Origin: CAZZKG01 sp964654825
GTDB taxonomy: Bacteria; Gemmatimonadota; CAZMKB01
Length of the DNA: 64,000 bases
Assembly: GCA_964654825.1 (NCBI GenBank)
Contig: CAZZKG010000001.1
Coordinates: 62,001 to 126,000 of the forward strand
Reading direction: 5' to 3'
Positions 54,325 to 63,461 of the stretch are shown piece after piece. The notes beneath the pieces are model-generated. The model saw nothing but the letters and a program-made list of their open reading frames with translations. It was not told the DNA's origin and searched no databases. Within the stretch, counting starts at the first letter, position 1. Each line of letters opens with the position of its first letter. The position numbers were made by a program, and so were the translations under genes.

Positions 54325-55932
54325 TCAATATTCCTCTTTCTCCAGAACGGTGTCCTGCTTAAAGTGCAAATCATCCTGATCCGGGTAGTCTATGTTGTAG
54401 TGAAGTCCACGGCTCTCTTTTCGAGTGATCGCTGAGCGGACAATGAGCTCGGCGCAGGTGACGATGTTCCTCAACTCCACAAGATCAGGATCAATTCTTG
54501 TTTGATCATAGTATTCCCCGATTTCTTTCTTCATAAATTTAATTATCTCCCAGGCTTTACTCAATCTCTGATCAGTCCTCACGATACCCACATAATCCCA
54601 CATGATCGACCTGATTCGTTCCCGGTTGTGAGATATCAGTACTGCTTCGAGTGCACTGGAACCACGCGGAACAAGGGTTTCAGCCGAATCCACGTTCCTC
54701 TCAGCCAGATGTTTCAGATAGTCTCTCGCTTTCCGTGATGCCCTGTTGGAGAACACTACAGCTTCGAGTAGTGAGTTGCTGGCCAGTCTGTTAGCCCCGT
54801 GCACTCCGGTACAGGAGACTTCTCCTGCGGCAAATAGATTTTTAATGCTTGTTTGACCATGTTCGTCGGTTATAACCCCACCGCAGGCATAATGAGCAGC
54901 AGGGACGACAGGTATAGGCTCTCGCGTAATATCAACCCCCCGGGTCAGACACTCGAGTGTGATGTTGGGAAAACGTGACTTTATCCTCTTCGGATCAATC
55001 GATCCCAGGTCCAGATACACATACTTGTCACCACCCATCTTGAGTTCTTTGTCTATAGCTCTCGCCACAATATCACGCGGAGCAAGGCAGCCCTGTGGAT
55101 GATAGTGTTCCATAAAAGTTGTCCCATCGATCCGTTTGAGGAATGCCCCCTCACCCCTGATGGCTTCAGTGATCAACAGCGGATCATCATCAACAGGATA
55201 GAGCACGGTCGGGTGGAACTGGATGAATTCCATATTTGCTATTTTCGCGCCGGCCCTGTATGCCATCGCAATGCCGTCCCCGGTGGCAATCGATGGATTT
55301 GTCGTGAACTGATAGGCCCGGCCGACCCCGCCCGTTGCGAGGAGAACAATTTTCCCCATGTATAATATTAAATCCTCCCCTGCCGTGTCGTAAACCAGGA
55401 CACCCGAACAACATATTCGGTCTTTTTCCTTACATGTGACAAGATCGAGTGCGATGTGATTTTCGAGTATACGGACCCCGCTTGATCCCCCGAGTTTTTT
55501 CAGGAGAGCATCTTCTATCGCCTGACCGGTAAGGTCATCAGATCTCACGATTCTTCTCCTCGAATGTCCGCCTTCCATACCGAGAGAGAGGTGTGGTTCA
55601 CCGTTCCCCGCTCTCTCCAGGGAGAATGTGACTCCCCACTCGATGAGCTTCCTGATCTTTTCGGGGCCTTCCTCGACCATCAATTTGACCCTCTCCTCTT
55701 TGCAGAGGCCCGCTCCGGCTTTCAGTGTGTCCTGAATATGAAAATGAAAGGAATCATCATCGCTGATTACAGCAGCGATGCCTCCCTGGGCATAGTTGGT
55801 ACTGGAATCCCTGTTTTCTTTTTTCGTTATTACCGTGACGGTTCCCACAAGAGAAGCATTCAGCGCAAAGGTCAGCCCTGCGATACCGGAACCTATCACG
55901 ATGCAATCCGATTTTTCAATTTTGTAATTCAC
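54325..55932 (-). CDS. nadB: L-aspartate oxidase
   Basis: About 535 aa. The FAD-binding start CIVIGSGIAGLTFALNAS, the STNYAQGGIAAV segment, FLSLGMEGGHSRRRIV-type loop (HLSLGMEGGHSRRRIVRSDD), and GVHGANRLASNSLLEAVVF are characteristic of NadB, which oxidises aspartate to iminoaspartate for NAD synthesis. The GTG at 55932 has GAGG six bases upstream and overlaps lpxK by 17 bp. A TTG at 55950 begins the longer frame. nadA and nadC are not in the window. Confidence 0.94.
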   Translation of the reverse strand: MNYKIEKSDCIVIGSGIAGLTFALNASLVGTVTVITKKENRDSSTNYAQGGIAAVISDDDSFHFHIQDTLKAGAGLCKEERVKLMVEEGPEKIRKLIEWGVTFSLERAGNGEPHLSLGMEGGHSRRRIVRSDDLTGQAIEDALLKKLGGSSGVRILENHIALDLVTCKEKDRICCSGVLVYDTAGEDLILYMGKIVLLATGGVGRAYQFTTNPSIATGDGIAMAYRAGAKIANMEFIQFHPTVLYPVDDDPLLITEAIRGEGAFLKRIDGTTFMEHYHPQGCLAPRDIVARAIDKELKMGGDKYVYLDLGSIDPKRIKSRFPNITLECLTRGVDITREPIPVVPAAHYACGGVITDEHGQTSIKNLFAAGEVSCTGVHGANRLASNSLLEAVVFSNRASRKARDYLKHLAERNVDSAETLVPRGSSALEAVLISHNRERIRSIMWDYVGIVRTDQRLSKAWEIIKFMKKEIGEYYDQTRIDPDLVELRNIVTCAELIVRSAITRKESRGLHYNIDYPDQDDLHFKQDTVLEKEEY

Positions 55933-57067
55933 TCGACACCTCACCTTCAACGAGACTATCGATAAGTTTTTTCACTTCGGTCTCACGCGTAAAGAGTTCA
56001 TAGCTCAGAGACACCGTATAGCAATCGATGTCCTGAAACAAATCCCATGAGATTTTCACACGGTCTTTTTCGGTTGTCAGGATCGAGGCCCTCTGATCGA
56101 CCGCTCGATTCCTGATAACCTCGAGCTCATCAGAACGATAACGGTAATGATCAGGGTATTCTCTCATTTCCAGCCACTCAGGATCCAGATTTTCCAGAAT
56201 ATTCCGAAATGTATCCGTCCTGGCAATCGAGGTGAACGCTACTATCCGTTTCCCTCTGAGCTCTTCGACACTGAGTTCCCGGGGATTCGTGGATACAGAT
56301 TTGAAGAACACTTTTTCGGGTCTGGCCATAGCTGTCCTGGTTCCGTATCGGAAGAGAATGTCACGATACCTGTGTGCCTGACCGTCCTCTTTCAGACCCC
56401 GCACAACGACGATAATATCCGCATCCCTGGAACTCGACAGCGGTTCTCTGAAGTGTCCCGCCGGTATGGGCTTTCTCCTGCCTGCGAGATCTGTTTCGTT
56501 GATGAGCAGTATCTCGAGATCTTTGTAGAGGGAAAGAAACTGGAAGGCGTCATCGAGAACGATATAATTACATCCAAAAGTTTTAATTGCATGAAGAGCA
56601 GCTTTCACTCGATCCCTGCAGATGATGACTATGACACCATTAGAGAGCCGTTCAGCCATCATGGACGCTTCATCGCCCGCCGACCCGACGTCAACAAGAG
56701 GACCGTTTCCCCGGGAGACGACGACGGGCTCAGTGGCATCACTCTCACCACCATAACCTCGAGAGACAACCGCAATCGAGAGGTCTCGCCTGCGTAAATA
56801 CTCGGCAAGTTCCATCGTAACCGTGGTCTTTCCTGAACCTCCCATGGTGAGGTTTCCGATCCCGATGACTTTTGCTGCCACCTTCTGTCTCTTGAATATA
56901 CCGCGGTCGTACAGGCTCCTCCTAAAACGAGTGTAAAGAAAGTAAATCTGTCCGAACAGAGAAAGAGGCAGAGAGACAACATTGGAGATTACCCCACCGT
57001 CAGGAGTATACATATAGTCACGAATACGTCCATAGAGAACCAAATATATCTTCTTTGTAATGCTCAA
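55916..57067 (-). CDS. lpxK: Tetraacyldisaccharide 4'-kinase
   Basis: 383 aa. The Walker A region VIGIGNLTMGGSGKTTVTME, VVSRGYGGESD and NYIVLDDAFQFLSL, in which the usual DDGFQ is read as DDAFQ, mark LpxK, which phosphorylates the lipid A disaccharide at the 4' position at the inner face of the inner membrane. The conserved Gly of DDGFQ is Ala here. The frame begins at a TTG (57067); an ATG at 57013 is possible but would remove about 18 residues. It belongs to the lipid A operon. Confidence 0.93.
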   Translation of the reverse strand: MSITKKIYLVLYGRIRDYMYTPDGGVISNVVSLPLSLFGQIYFLYTRFRRSLYDRGIFKRQKVAAKVIGIGNLTMGGSGKTTVTMELAEYLRRRDLSIAVVSRGYGGESDATEPVVVSRGNGPLVDVGSAGDEASMMAERLSNGVIVIICRDRVKAALHAIKTFGCNYIVLDDAFQFLSLYKDLEILLINETDLAGRRKPIPAGHFREPLSSSRDADIIVVVRGLKEDGQAHRYRDILFRYGTRTAMARPEKVFFKSVSTNPRELSVEELRGKRIVAFTSIARTDTFRNILENLDPEWLEMREYPDHYRYRSDELEVIRNRAVDQRASILTTEKDRVKISWDLFQDIDCYTVSLSYELFTRETEVKKLIDSLVEGEVSSELQN

Positions 57068-57080
57068 GATGCTTTTCTCA

Positions 57081-57779
57081 TTATTCAGATCCTATTATTC
57101 CCATTCTTCTATCCAGCTCGAGTGAAAGAGAGATGAGCTCCTCCTCCAACTCCTCGACTTTTTTGTGGAATCCATCCTTGTCAATATTTTTTGGTACATA
57201 GAGAGGATTGCCATAGATGATCAAGCCTTTCGAAAATGGCTTGGGTACTCTGAACCTGTCCCATGACCGGAGTTCCCAAAATCTGTCGGTCCCGTTGACA
57301 AAAGGTATGATGGGAAGGCCCGTCTTCTGTGCAATATAGATCACACCCTGTTGTACCTTCCACCGCGGTCCTCGTGGACCATCAGGAGTTATCGCGAGAT
57401 CATACCTGTTATTCAACTTATTGAGGATATTCAGAATAACCCTGGCCCCACCCTTCGTCGTCGACCCCCGAACAGAGGCAAACCCGAGCCATCTAATTAC
57501 CTGCACAAGCATTTCTCCATCCCGATGGTCACTGATAATGCTGTGTATGTTCTTGCCTCTCAGAGTGTAGGCCAGGATGAGCAGTTGCCCGTGCCAGAAT
57601 GTGTAAATAACTTTCTGCCCCTTCGCATGAATCTCCTCCAGCTTTGCCTCTCCATCGACGGTGATTCGCAGGGAACCGATCAGGAGACGAATAACCAGAG
57701 AACCACAGAATCCAACAATTTTCAAAAACAACCCGTCACGGATTTTCAGAAGCGAAGATCTATTCTCCTTCTCTTTCAT
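57081..57779 (-). CDS. Lysophospholipid acyltransferase family protein (DUF374)
   Basis: 232 aa. KVIYTFWHGQLLILAYTLRG, ISDHRDGEMLVQVIRWLGF, VRGSTTKGGARVI and ITPDGPRGPRWKVQQGVIYI are typical of the DUF374 proteins that lie with lipid A genes. They are related to LpxL-type acyltransferases and may add an acyl group to lipid A. The overlap with the lpxB stop is 4 bp (ATGA). The acceptor is not established in this group. Confidence 0.9.
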   Translation of the reverse strand: MKEKENRSSLLKIRDGLFLKIVGFCGSLVIRLLIGSLRITVDGEAKLEEIHAKGQKVIYTFWHGQLLILAYTLRGKNIHSIISDHRDGEMLVQVIRWLGFASVRGSTTKGGARVILNILNKLNNRYDLAITPDGPRGPRWKVQQGVIYIAQKTGLPIIPFVNGTDRFWELRSWDRFRVPKPFSKGLIIYGNPLYVPKNIDKDGFHKKVEELEEELISLSLELDRRMGIIGSE

Positions 57780-58918
57780 GCGTGTCCCATCATGGCCATC
57801 GCCATTGTTGCCACTTCAGCAGATGTCTTATGTGTTCCGAGTTTTTCTCTTACCTCGTTGAATCTTTCGATCATCTGAACTCTTCTATCACTGGAATAAT
57901 CGAGGAGTTCTTCCACAAGAGGAATGATATTCTGATGATTTACCTCCCCCTGAACAAACTCGGGTACCACACAATTGTCCATTAGCAGATTCACGAGGCT
58001 GATATACCTGGTTTCAATGAACATTCTCGCGAGCAGGTAATTCAGCCATGACAACCGATAACACACGATCATGGGAGTACCGAGGACCGCGGCCTCGAGT
58101 ACCGTAGTACCGGATTTTGTGAGAAGACAATCAGAATTCGCTATCAATGCATGGGAATCACCCCGGTACGGTATGAGAGAGGCGGTCGCATGCAAGGTTG
58201 TCGAGTTCCCCGGCAGACTCACGAGTGCCTCGACATCAGAGTTTTGAAGCTTCAATTTTTCAGCAATTGTCGAGAGTGGAGGCAGCAGATGACCTATCTC
58301 ATTTTTCCTCACACCTGGAAGTATACCGAGAATTCGTTTTGTACAGTCTATACCCATAGATGTGAAATGTGTCTCAGGTTTTTCTTCCAACAAAAGTGTT
58401 TCGATTATGGGATGTCCCACATAATCCACTTTGATGTCGTACATCCTGTAGTACTCGACTTCGAAAGGCATGATGACTGCAACCCGATCGATGTATTTCT
58501 TGATCGAGCTCACCCGGCGCTTACCCCACGCCCAGAGTTGAGGTGCAATGTAGTAGAGAACCGGGATCCCCAGCTCTTTCGCAATCCGGGCTATCCGCAA
58601 ATTCAATCCCGGATAATCTATCAAAATAACGAGGTCGGGTTTCTCTGATCTCAAGGATTCCCTGATCTGTCCAAGAAGCCTGATGAATGTCACAAGTTTA
58701 GGAATAACTTCAGAAAATCCGACCAGACTGATTTCAGATATTGGTACGAGAGACCTGAAACCGAGCTTTTCCATCTTCGGTCCTCCGAGACCAAAGTATG
58801 TGCACTCGGGGATTCTGGCGGAAATCTCCTGTATGAGTCTTCCGGCATACATGTCGCCGGAGTGATCACCGGTCGAGATGAATATTCTGGGATCCGCGAT
58901 TTTTCTCTCCAGTAGCAT
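57776..58918 (-). CDS. lpxB: Lipid-A-disaccharide synthase
   Basis: About 380 aa. FISTGDHSGDMYAGRLIQEI, YFGLGGPKMEKLGFRSLVPI, DLVILIDYPGLNLRIARIAK, PVLYYIAPQLWAWGKRRV and LLTKSGTTVLEAAVLGTPMI are classic LpxB motifs. It joins UDP-diacylglucosamine and lipid X in the cytosol at the membrane. The ATG at 58918 fits the family start and lies 12 bp after the 46-aa gene; the longer frame from 58960 would overlap that gene. Confidence 0.95.
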   Translation of the reverse strand: MLLERKIADPRIFISTGDHSGDMYAGRLIQEISARIPECTYFGLGGPKMEKLGFRSLVPISEISLVGFSEVIPKLVTFIRLLGQIRESLRSEKPDLVILIDYPGLNLRIARIAKELGIPVLYYIAPQLWAWGKRRVSSIKKYIDRVAVIMPFEVEYYRMYDIKVDYVGHPIIETLLLEEKPETHFTSMGIDCTKRILGILPGVRKNEIGHLLPPLSTIAEKLKLQNSDVEALVSLPGNSTTLHATASLIPYRGDSHALIANSDCLLTKSGTTVLEAAVLGTPMIVCYRLSWLNYLLARMFIETRYISLVNLLMDNCVVPEFVQGEVNHQNIIPLVEELLDYSSDRRVQMIERFNEVREKLGTHKTSAEVATMAMAMMGHA

Positions 58919-58929
58919 GACATGTGTGT

Positions 58930-59070
58930 TCAGGGAGTCATGAACTTTCCAAGGTACCATATGAGAAACAGGACAGCACCGAGGAGTAACAGCAACCTTA
59001 TCGTAGATTTCCTGCGATAGACTGCATACCGTTGTCTTTTTCTCCTTTGCCAGTAACTTAGAAGCGCCAT
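58930..59070 (-). CDS. Small basic single-pass membrane protein (46 aa)
   Basis: An ATG at 59070 opens a 46-codon frame ending at the TGA at 58930-58932. It begins MALLSYWQRRKRQRYAVYRR, then KSTIRLLLLLGAVLFLIWYL and GKFMTP. The first part is strongly basic, followed by one hydrophobic helix, the pattern of a small inner-membrane protein with its N-terminus inside. GGGGGT lies nine bases upstream. It fills the gap between the oxidoreductase and lpxB and is in the same direction. I do not recognise a family. Confidence 0.6.
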   Translation of the reverse strand: MALLSYWQRRKRQRYAVYRRKSTIRLLLLLGAVLFLIWYLGKFMTP

Positions 59071-59089
59071 GACACTATTACCCCCGATT

Positions 59090-60058
59090 TTACAAGCCTA
59101 TGGAAACACCCTTTATCGTATCAAGGATCTTTATTGCCACCTGGAGCGCCTTTCGTCCATCTTCACCGGTTGCCTCGGGTTCTCTCCCGGTTCTGACACT
59201 TTCCACGAAGGAGATCAGTTCGTTTTTGAGTGACTCTTCTTCATCGAGAACACTTCTGTCAACCACAAAAAACTCTTCCAGTCCGGCTGCTGAAAGCCTT
59301 TCACGATCTATCCCATTGTTCAGTCGAATAACCTCGATCACCCTTTTGTGAAAATCCAGAGCGATGTAAGCATCCCGCTGAAAAATCCTCATCTTCCTCA
59401 CCACTTCTTTCGATATCCTGCTCGCGGTAATGTTCGCAACAGCGTGGTTGGCGAAAGTAATCCGTGCATTTGAAATGTCGATCTTGTCCGTTATGACAGG
59501 TATTCCGAGAGCTTCGATGGTCAGGACATCGGATTTGACGAATTTCAGGACCAGATCGATGTCATGGATCATCAAATCCAGTATCACATCGACGTCTGTA
59601 CCCCTCGGACGAAATGGTGACAGCCGGTGACACTCGAGGAAAAGAGGATTCTCGATGACTGCATTACCTCGCTCGACGACAGGATTAAATCTCTCGATGT
59701 GGCCCACCTGCAGAAGTACTCCCTTCCCTGCAGCACAGGCGATCAATTCGTCTGCTTCCTCGAGGTTTCTCGTTATCGGTTTTTCGATGAGGATGTGGAG
59801 TCCCCTCTCCAGCGCTTTCATGCCGATATCGTAATGAAATTTCGTCGGGACGACGATACTGACAGCCTCCACCCGGTCAAGGAGCTCTTCCAGTTCGACG
59901 AAATGAACACAGCCCAGTTCTCTCGATCGTTCTTCCGCGAGCGATTCAATGACGTCATGGATCCCGACCAGTTCTATTCCTGAAATCTGCTTGTAGTTCC
60001 TCGCATGGGCTGAACCGAGGTGTCCCACTCCAACAACTCCGATTTTCAATGCGCTCAT
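59090..60058 (-). CDS. Gfo/Idh/MocA family oxidoreductase
   Basis: 322 aa. The Rossmann start KIGVVGVGHLGSAHARNYKQ is followed by SIVVPTKFHYDIGMKALERG and HILIEKPITRNLEEADELI, which holds the catalytic EKP motif, then DLMIHDIDLVLKFV. It lies between lpxA and lpxB. In some lineages GnnA, of this family, oxidises the 3-OH of UDP-GlcNAc for amide-linked lipid A, with a GnnB aminotransferase. No gnnB is seen here, so the role is open. A perfect TTGACA at 60140-60145 lies upstream. Confidence 0.88.
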   Translation of the reverse strand: MSALKIGVVGVGHLGSAHARNYKQISGIELVGIHDVIESLAEERSRELGCVHFVELEELLDRVEAVSIVVPTKFHYDIGMKALERGLHILIEKPITRNLEEADELIACAAGKGVLLQVGHIERFNPVVERGNAVIENPLFLECHRLSPFRPRGTDVDVILDLMIHDIDLVLKFVKSDVLTIEALGIPVITDKIDISNARITFANHAVANITASRISKEVVRKMRIFQRDAYIALDFHKRVIEVIRLNNGIDRERLSAAGLEEFFVVDRSVLDEEESLKNELISFVESVRTGREPEATGEDGRKALQVAIKILDTIKGVSIGL

Positions 60059-60115
60059 ATCTAGGCCACCTGGGGAAAAATGTAAAAAGAGAAGATTACC
60101 CCCGAAACTTCTTAA

Positions 60116-60145
60116 AAATTAAGGGATTTACTCGGGTCTTGTCAA
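60116..60145 (-). promoter_or_regulatory. Possible sigma-70-type promoter upstream of the Gfo/Idh gene
   Basis: On the minus strand a perfect TTGACA (60140-60145) is followed after about 17-18 bp by TTAATT or TAATTT, a poor -10 element. The 173-bp gap between lpxA and the oxidoreductase gene is long for this operon, so an internal promoter is plausible. Confidence 0.3.
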
Positions 60146-60231
60146 CAGACTCATTTGAAATGAAACAGCTCGATCTGTCCCACTCAAATAAGTAAGTATG
60201 GAGATTATGAGATGGGTGCTGGGAAGATTCG

Positions 60232-61005
60232 TTAAATCGTAATGCCGCGTTTACTTTCTTCGATGAACTCGATGAAATCCTGTACTTCGGGGTATGGTTT
60301 CAGTTCGCTTCTCGCTCTCTCAATGGCATTCGAGATGTCAAGATCCGACCGGAAGAATATTCTGTAGGCCCGCTTCAATTCCATCCTTATGTCTTCAGGT
60401 ACGCCATGCCTGGACAACCCAACACTGTTCAGGCCTGACAGTATCAGGGGATTTCCAACTGCTCTCACAAAAGGCGGTACGTCCTTGTTGACTCTTGACC
60501 CTCCTCCTATGAAGGCGTGTTTCCCGATCCTCACAAATTGATGTATAGGAGTAATCCCGCCAACGGTTACGTGATCATCAATGTTCACATGACCGGCCAT
60601 GTTCACCGCGTTCGCGAGAATCACGTGATCCCCGATGTGACAATCATGAGCGACGTGCACATAAGCCATGAGGAGACAATCCGAACCGATCTGAGTTTTA
60701 CCGGTTACCCCCGTCCCCCTGTTGATTGTAACGTATTCTCTGATGATGGTGCGATCCCCGATGGTGAGCTCTGTATTTTCACCTTCGAATTTGAGATCCT
60801 GGGGATCGGTACCGATTATCGCACCGGCGTGAACGCCGCAGTAGCTCCCGATCTTCGTTTCCTTCTCGATGAGAACTCTGGGCCCGATCTTTGTACCACG
60901 TCCAATGACAACTCCGGGGCCAATTATCGAATAAGGGCCGACACACACATCTTCGGCGAGGACACCACCGTTATCAATAATGGCAGTTGGATGGATAGCT
61001 GTCAT
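60232..61005 (-). CDS. lpxA: Acyl-[ACP]-UDP-N-acetylglucosamine O-acyltransferase
   Basis: 257 aa, the usual size. Left-handed beta-helix repeats (hexapeptide IGPGVVIGRGTKIGPRVLIE) fill the first two thirds. MAYVHVAHDCHIGDHVILAN has the catalytic His, and SRVNKDVPPFVRAVGNPL with NSVGLSRHGVPEDIRMELKR is diagnostic for LpxA. It carries out the first step of lipid A synthesis in the cytosol. It lies 18 bp after lpxC/fabZ. Confidence 0.96.
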   Translation of the reverse strand: MTAIHPTAIIDNGGVLAEDVCVGPYSIIGPGVVIGRGTKIGPRVLIEKETKIGSYCGVHAGAIIGTDPQDLKFEGENTELTIGDRTIIREYVTINRGTGVTGKTQIGSDCLLMAYVHVAHDCHIGDHVILANAVNMAGHVNIDDHVTVGGITPIHQFVRIGKHAFIGGGSRVNKDVPPFVRAVGNPLILSGLNSVGLSRHGVPEDIRMELKRAYRIFFRSDLDISNAIERARSELKPYPEVQDFIEFIEESKRGITI

Positions 61006-61023
61006 AGGAACATCCCGTGCCCG

Positions 61024-62388
61024 TTATTTGTCAACGACCATCGCAACCATTTCTGCTTCAGCCACGAGCTCACCATCAACGAAGGCTGTTCCTCTCATCT
61101 TACAGGTTTTTCCCCGCATCTTCAACATATCAAGTTCGAACCTTATCACATCCCCGGGCCTGATCGGTTTTCTGAACTTTACTTTGTCGAGGGAAATAAA
61201 GTAGACAATTTTATTTTCAGGATCTGGTACCGAATCCATGAGGAGGACGCCACCCACCTGCCCCATTGCTTCGATACACAGAACTCCCGGCATGACAGGA
61301 TGGCCGGGGAAATGCCCCTGGAAAAAGAATTCATTGAGTGTGACATTCTTGATTCCAACCGCCCTCTTCCCCGCTTCGAGTTCAAGAATCCTGTCAACCA
61401 GAAGAAAGGGATACCTGTGTGGGAGTATCTTCTGAATTTCATTGATGTCCAGAGTTCTTACTTTTTTCTTCAGTTCACCGAAAACTCCCGCCCCGGCACC
61501 CAGCTTCTTGAGTCTTTTTACCAGTTCAATGTTCGAGGGGTGTCCTGATCTCGATGAGATAACATGGGCAACGAGATCCGCTCCGAGGAGGGAAAGATCT
61601 CCGATGAGGTCAACGATCTTGTGTCTCACAAATTCATTATGAAAACGGAGTGGATCCTGGTTGATGATACCGTCCTTCCCGATTACGACCGCGTTGAGGA
61701 GAGTACCCCCTTTTATCAGTCCATCCTGCTTGAGTTTTTCGACATCCTCAGCAAAACAGAAAGTACGCGCCGGCGCCAGTTCATTTTTAAAATTCTCTCG
61801 ATTTATCACCACCGATGCGAACTGACTGCCGACAACGGGATTATCGTAATCTATGTAGAAACTGACTTTAAACTCATCATTCGGCAGAATTAAAAAGTTA
61901 ATCCCATCATCGGAATAGTAGAATGGTTCATCTAGCTTGAAAATCTTTTTCTTTTCTCCCTGCTCTTCAACACCAGCTTCCTCGAGTATCTCCAGGATGG
62001 AAAGGGCACTGCCGTCACCCACCGGAGGTTCGTTGGTGTCGAGCTCGATGATCAGATTGTCGATACCCATCGAAGCACAAGCGGCAAGTACATGTTCGAT
62101 GGTGCGTACCTCAGCATTGTTTTTTGATATTGTAGTACCCCGCTCTGCGCTGACCACGTATTCGATATCTGCCGGAACAATTGGAGTATCAGCCAGATCC
62201 TTGCGTATGAAAACGATTCCGGAGTTAGTGGGTGCAGGTTTGAGAACCATCTGAGACTCGTTGCCCGTATGAAGTCCTGTTCCCGAAAGTCCTATTTCTC
62301 GAGAAATTGTTCTCTGCCGCATCTCACCCTTTTCCTTCGAGACCAGTTGTACCACCTCATTCACTACACTCACTTTTTCGCTTTTCAT
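61024..62388 (-). CDS. lpxC/fabZ: Bifunctional UDP-3-O-acyl-N-acetylglucosamine deacetylase / 3-hydroxyacyl-ACP dehydratase (LpxC-FabZ fusion)
   Basis: 454 aa. Residues ~25-300 are LpxC: SREIGLSGTGLHTGNESQMV, EHVLAA with a zinc-binding His, and HKIVDLIGDLSLLG and SGHPSN with further active-site residues. Residues ~310-454 are FabZ: ILPHRYPFLLVDRI, FFFQGHFPGHPVMPGVLCIE (catalytic His and Glu) and AMGQVGGVLLMDS. The fusion is known in Bacteroidetes and relatives. The ATG at 62388 overlaps lpxD by 32 bp; the ATG at 62322, with AAGGG upstream, starts nearer the conserved region and is a real alternative. Confidence 0.95.
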   Translation of the reverse strand: MKSEKVSVVNEVVQLVSKEKGEMRQRTISREIGLSGTGLHTGNESQMVLKPAPTNSGIVFIRKDLADTPIVPADIEYVVSAERGTTISKNNAEVRTIEHVLAACASMGIDNLIIELDTNEPPVGDGSALSILEILEEAGVEEQGEKKKIFKLDEPFYYSDDGINFLILPNDEFKVSFYIDYDNPVVGSQFASVVINRENFKNELAPARTFCFAEDVEKLKQDGLIKGGTLLNAVVIGKDGIINQDPLRFHNEFVRHKIVDLIGDLSLLGADLVAHVISSRSGHPSNIELVKRLKKLGAGAGVFGELKKKVRTLDINEIQKILPHRYPFLLVDRILELEAGKRAVGIKNVTLNEFFFQGHFPGHPVMPGVLCIEAMGQVGGVLLMDSVPDPENKIVYFISLDKVKFRKPIRPGDVIRFELDMLKMRGKTCKMRGTAFVDGELVAEAEMVAMVVDK

Positions 62389-63460
62389 GTGCGATTTCCC
62401 TCTCGAGTTTACTCACTCTTTCCCTCAACTCCTTCATTATATCATACATTTTCTCCAGACGTGAGAGCATCGCTTCCCTCTTCAGAGCCTTTTTGTGCGG
62501 TCTGGCAGGATAGCCCGAGATCGTCTCGTTGGATTTGACGGACTTGATAACACCGGACTGGGCACCAATTTTGACGTGGTCACCAATCTCGAGATGATCT
62601 ACCAGTCCCGCCTGACCACCCAGGACAGATCCTTCCCCGATTGTGGTACTACCTGCAATGCCAACCTGTGCACAGAGGAGGCAGCCTTTACCAATTTTAA
62701 CATTATGCGCAATATGAACGAGATTGTCAAGCTTTACTCCGTACCCGATCTTCGTTGTTCCCATAGCTGCACGATCAATGGTGACGTTAGCCCCTATTTC
62801 AACATTATCTTCGATCACAAGATTCCCCATCTGAGGGATCTTTATCTGATTCCCATCATCATCCGTTTCGAAGCCAAACCCATCACTACCAAGAACAGCT
62901 CCCGGGTGTACGATGCAGTCCTTTCCTATTGATACCCGCTCTCTCACGACAACACGGGCAAATACGTAACTCCCGGCACCAATCCGGACATTATCCCCGA
63001 GAGAGCACAGTGGACCGATCACAACCTCATCACCGAGTATGACTGCCTTCCCTATGACGGTATAGGCACCGATCGAGATGTCTTTCCCGAGTCGGGCACT
63101 GTCATCAATGACCGCGGTCCGGTGGATCCCTTTCTCAGCAGGGGGCAGGACAGGAGAGAAGAGCGCTGCCACTCTGGCAAAAGCGAGCTTTGGTCTCTGT
63201 ACGCTGATTGAGCAGAGATTATCTGCGGTAGATCCCGGAGGAATAATGACCGCGGCCGCTCTGGTATGCTCCAGTTGCCTGAGATACCTCAGATCCTGCA
63301 CATATATGAGTTCACCATCACCTGCATCTTCGATGGTTCCGACACCGCGGATCTGTTTCTCAGGGTCCCCCTCCAGCTCACCACCGATCAATTCAGCGAT
63401 AAAAGACAGAGAGTATGACTTACCCATAACCTTTTCAACTTTCGGGTTCGAGGGCTTCAC
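62357..63460 (-). CDS. lpxD: UDP-3-O-(3-hydroxyacyl)glucosamine N-acyltransferase
   Basis: 367 aa. An N-terminal uridine-binding domain (SYSLSFIAELIGGELEGDPE, IRGVGTIEDAGDGELIYVQD) is followed by a left-handed beta-helix (IGPLCSLGDNVRIGAGSYVF) with the catalytic His in NLVHIAHNVKIGKGCLLCAQ. The C-terminal charged helix (LSRLEKMYDIMKELRERVSK) is typical. The frame begins with a GTG at 63460; the ATG at 63427 gives MGKSYSLSF, the usual start of the family, and may be the true one. Confidence 0.95.
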   Translation of the reverse strand: MKPSNPKVEKVMGKSYSLSFIAELIGGELEGDPEKQIRGVGTIEDAGDGELIYVQDLRYLRQLEHTRAAAVIIPPGSTADNLCSISVQRPKLAFARVAALFSPVLPPAEKGIHRTAVIDDSARLGKDISIGAYTVIGKAVILGDEVVIGPLCSLGDNVRIGAGSYVFARVVVRERVSIGKDCIVHPGAVLGSDGFGFETDDDGNQIKIPQMGNLVIEDNVEIGANVTIDRAAMGTTKIGYGVKLDNLVHIAHNVKIGKGCLLCAQVGIAGSTTIGEGSVLGGQAGLVDHLEIGDHVKIGAQSGVIKSVKSNETISGYPARPHKKALKREAMLSRLEKMYDIMKELRERVSKLEREIAHEKRKSECSE

Positions 63461-63461
63461 T

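Noticed and set aside
60517..61548. Plus-strand open frame of 343 codons opposite lpxA and lpxC/fabZ
   Set aside because: Both minus-strand genes are clear, and the plus frame has no family features.
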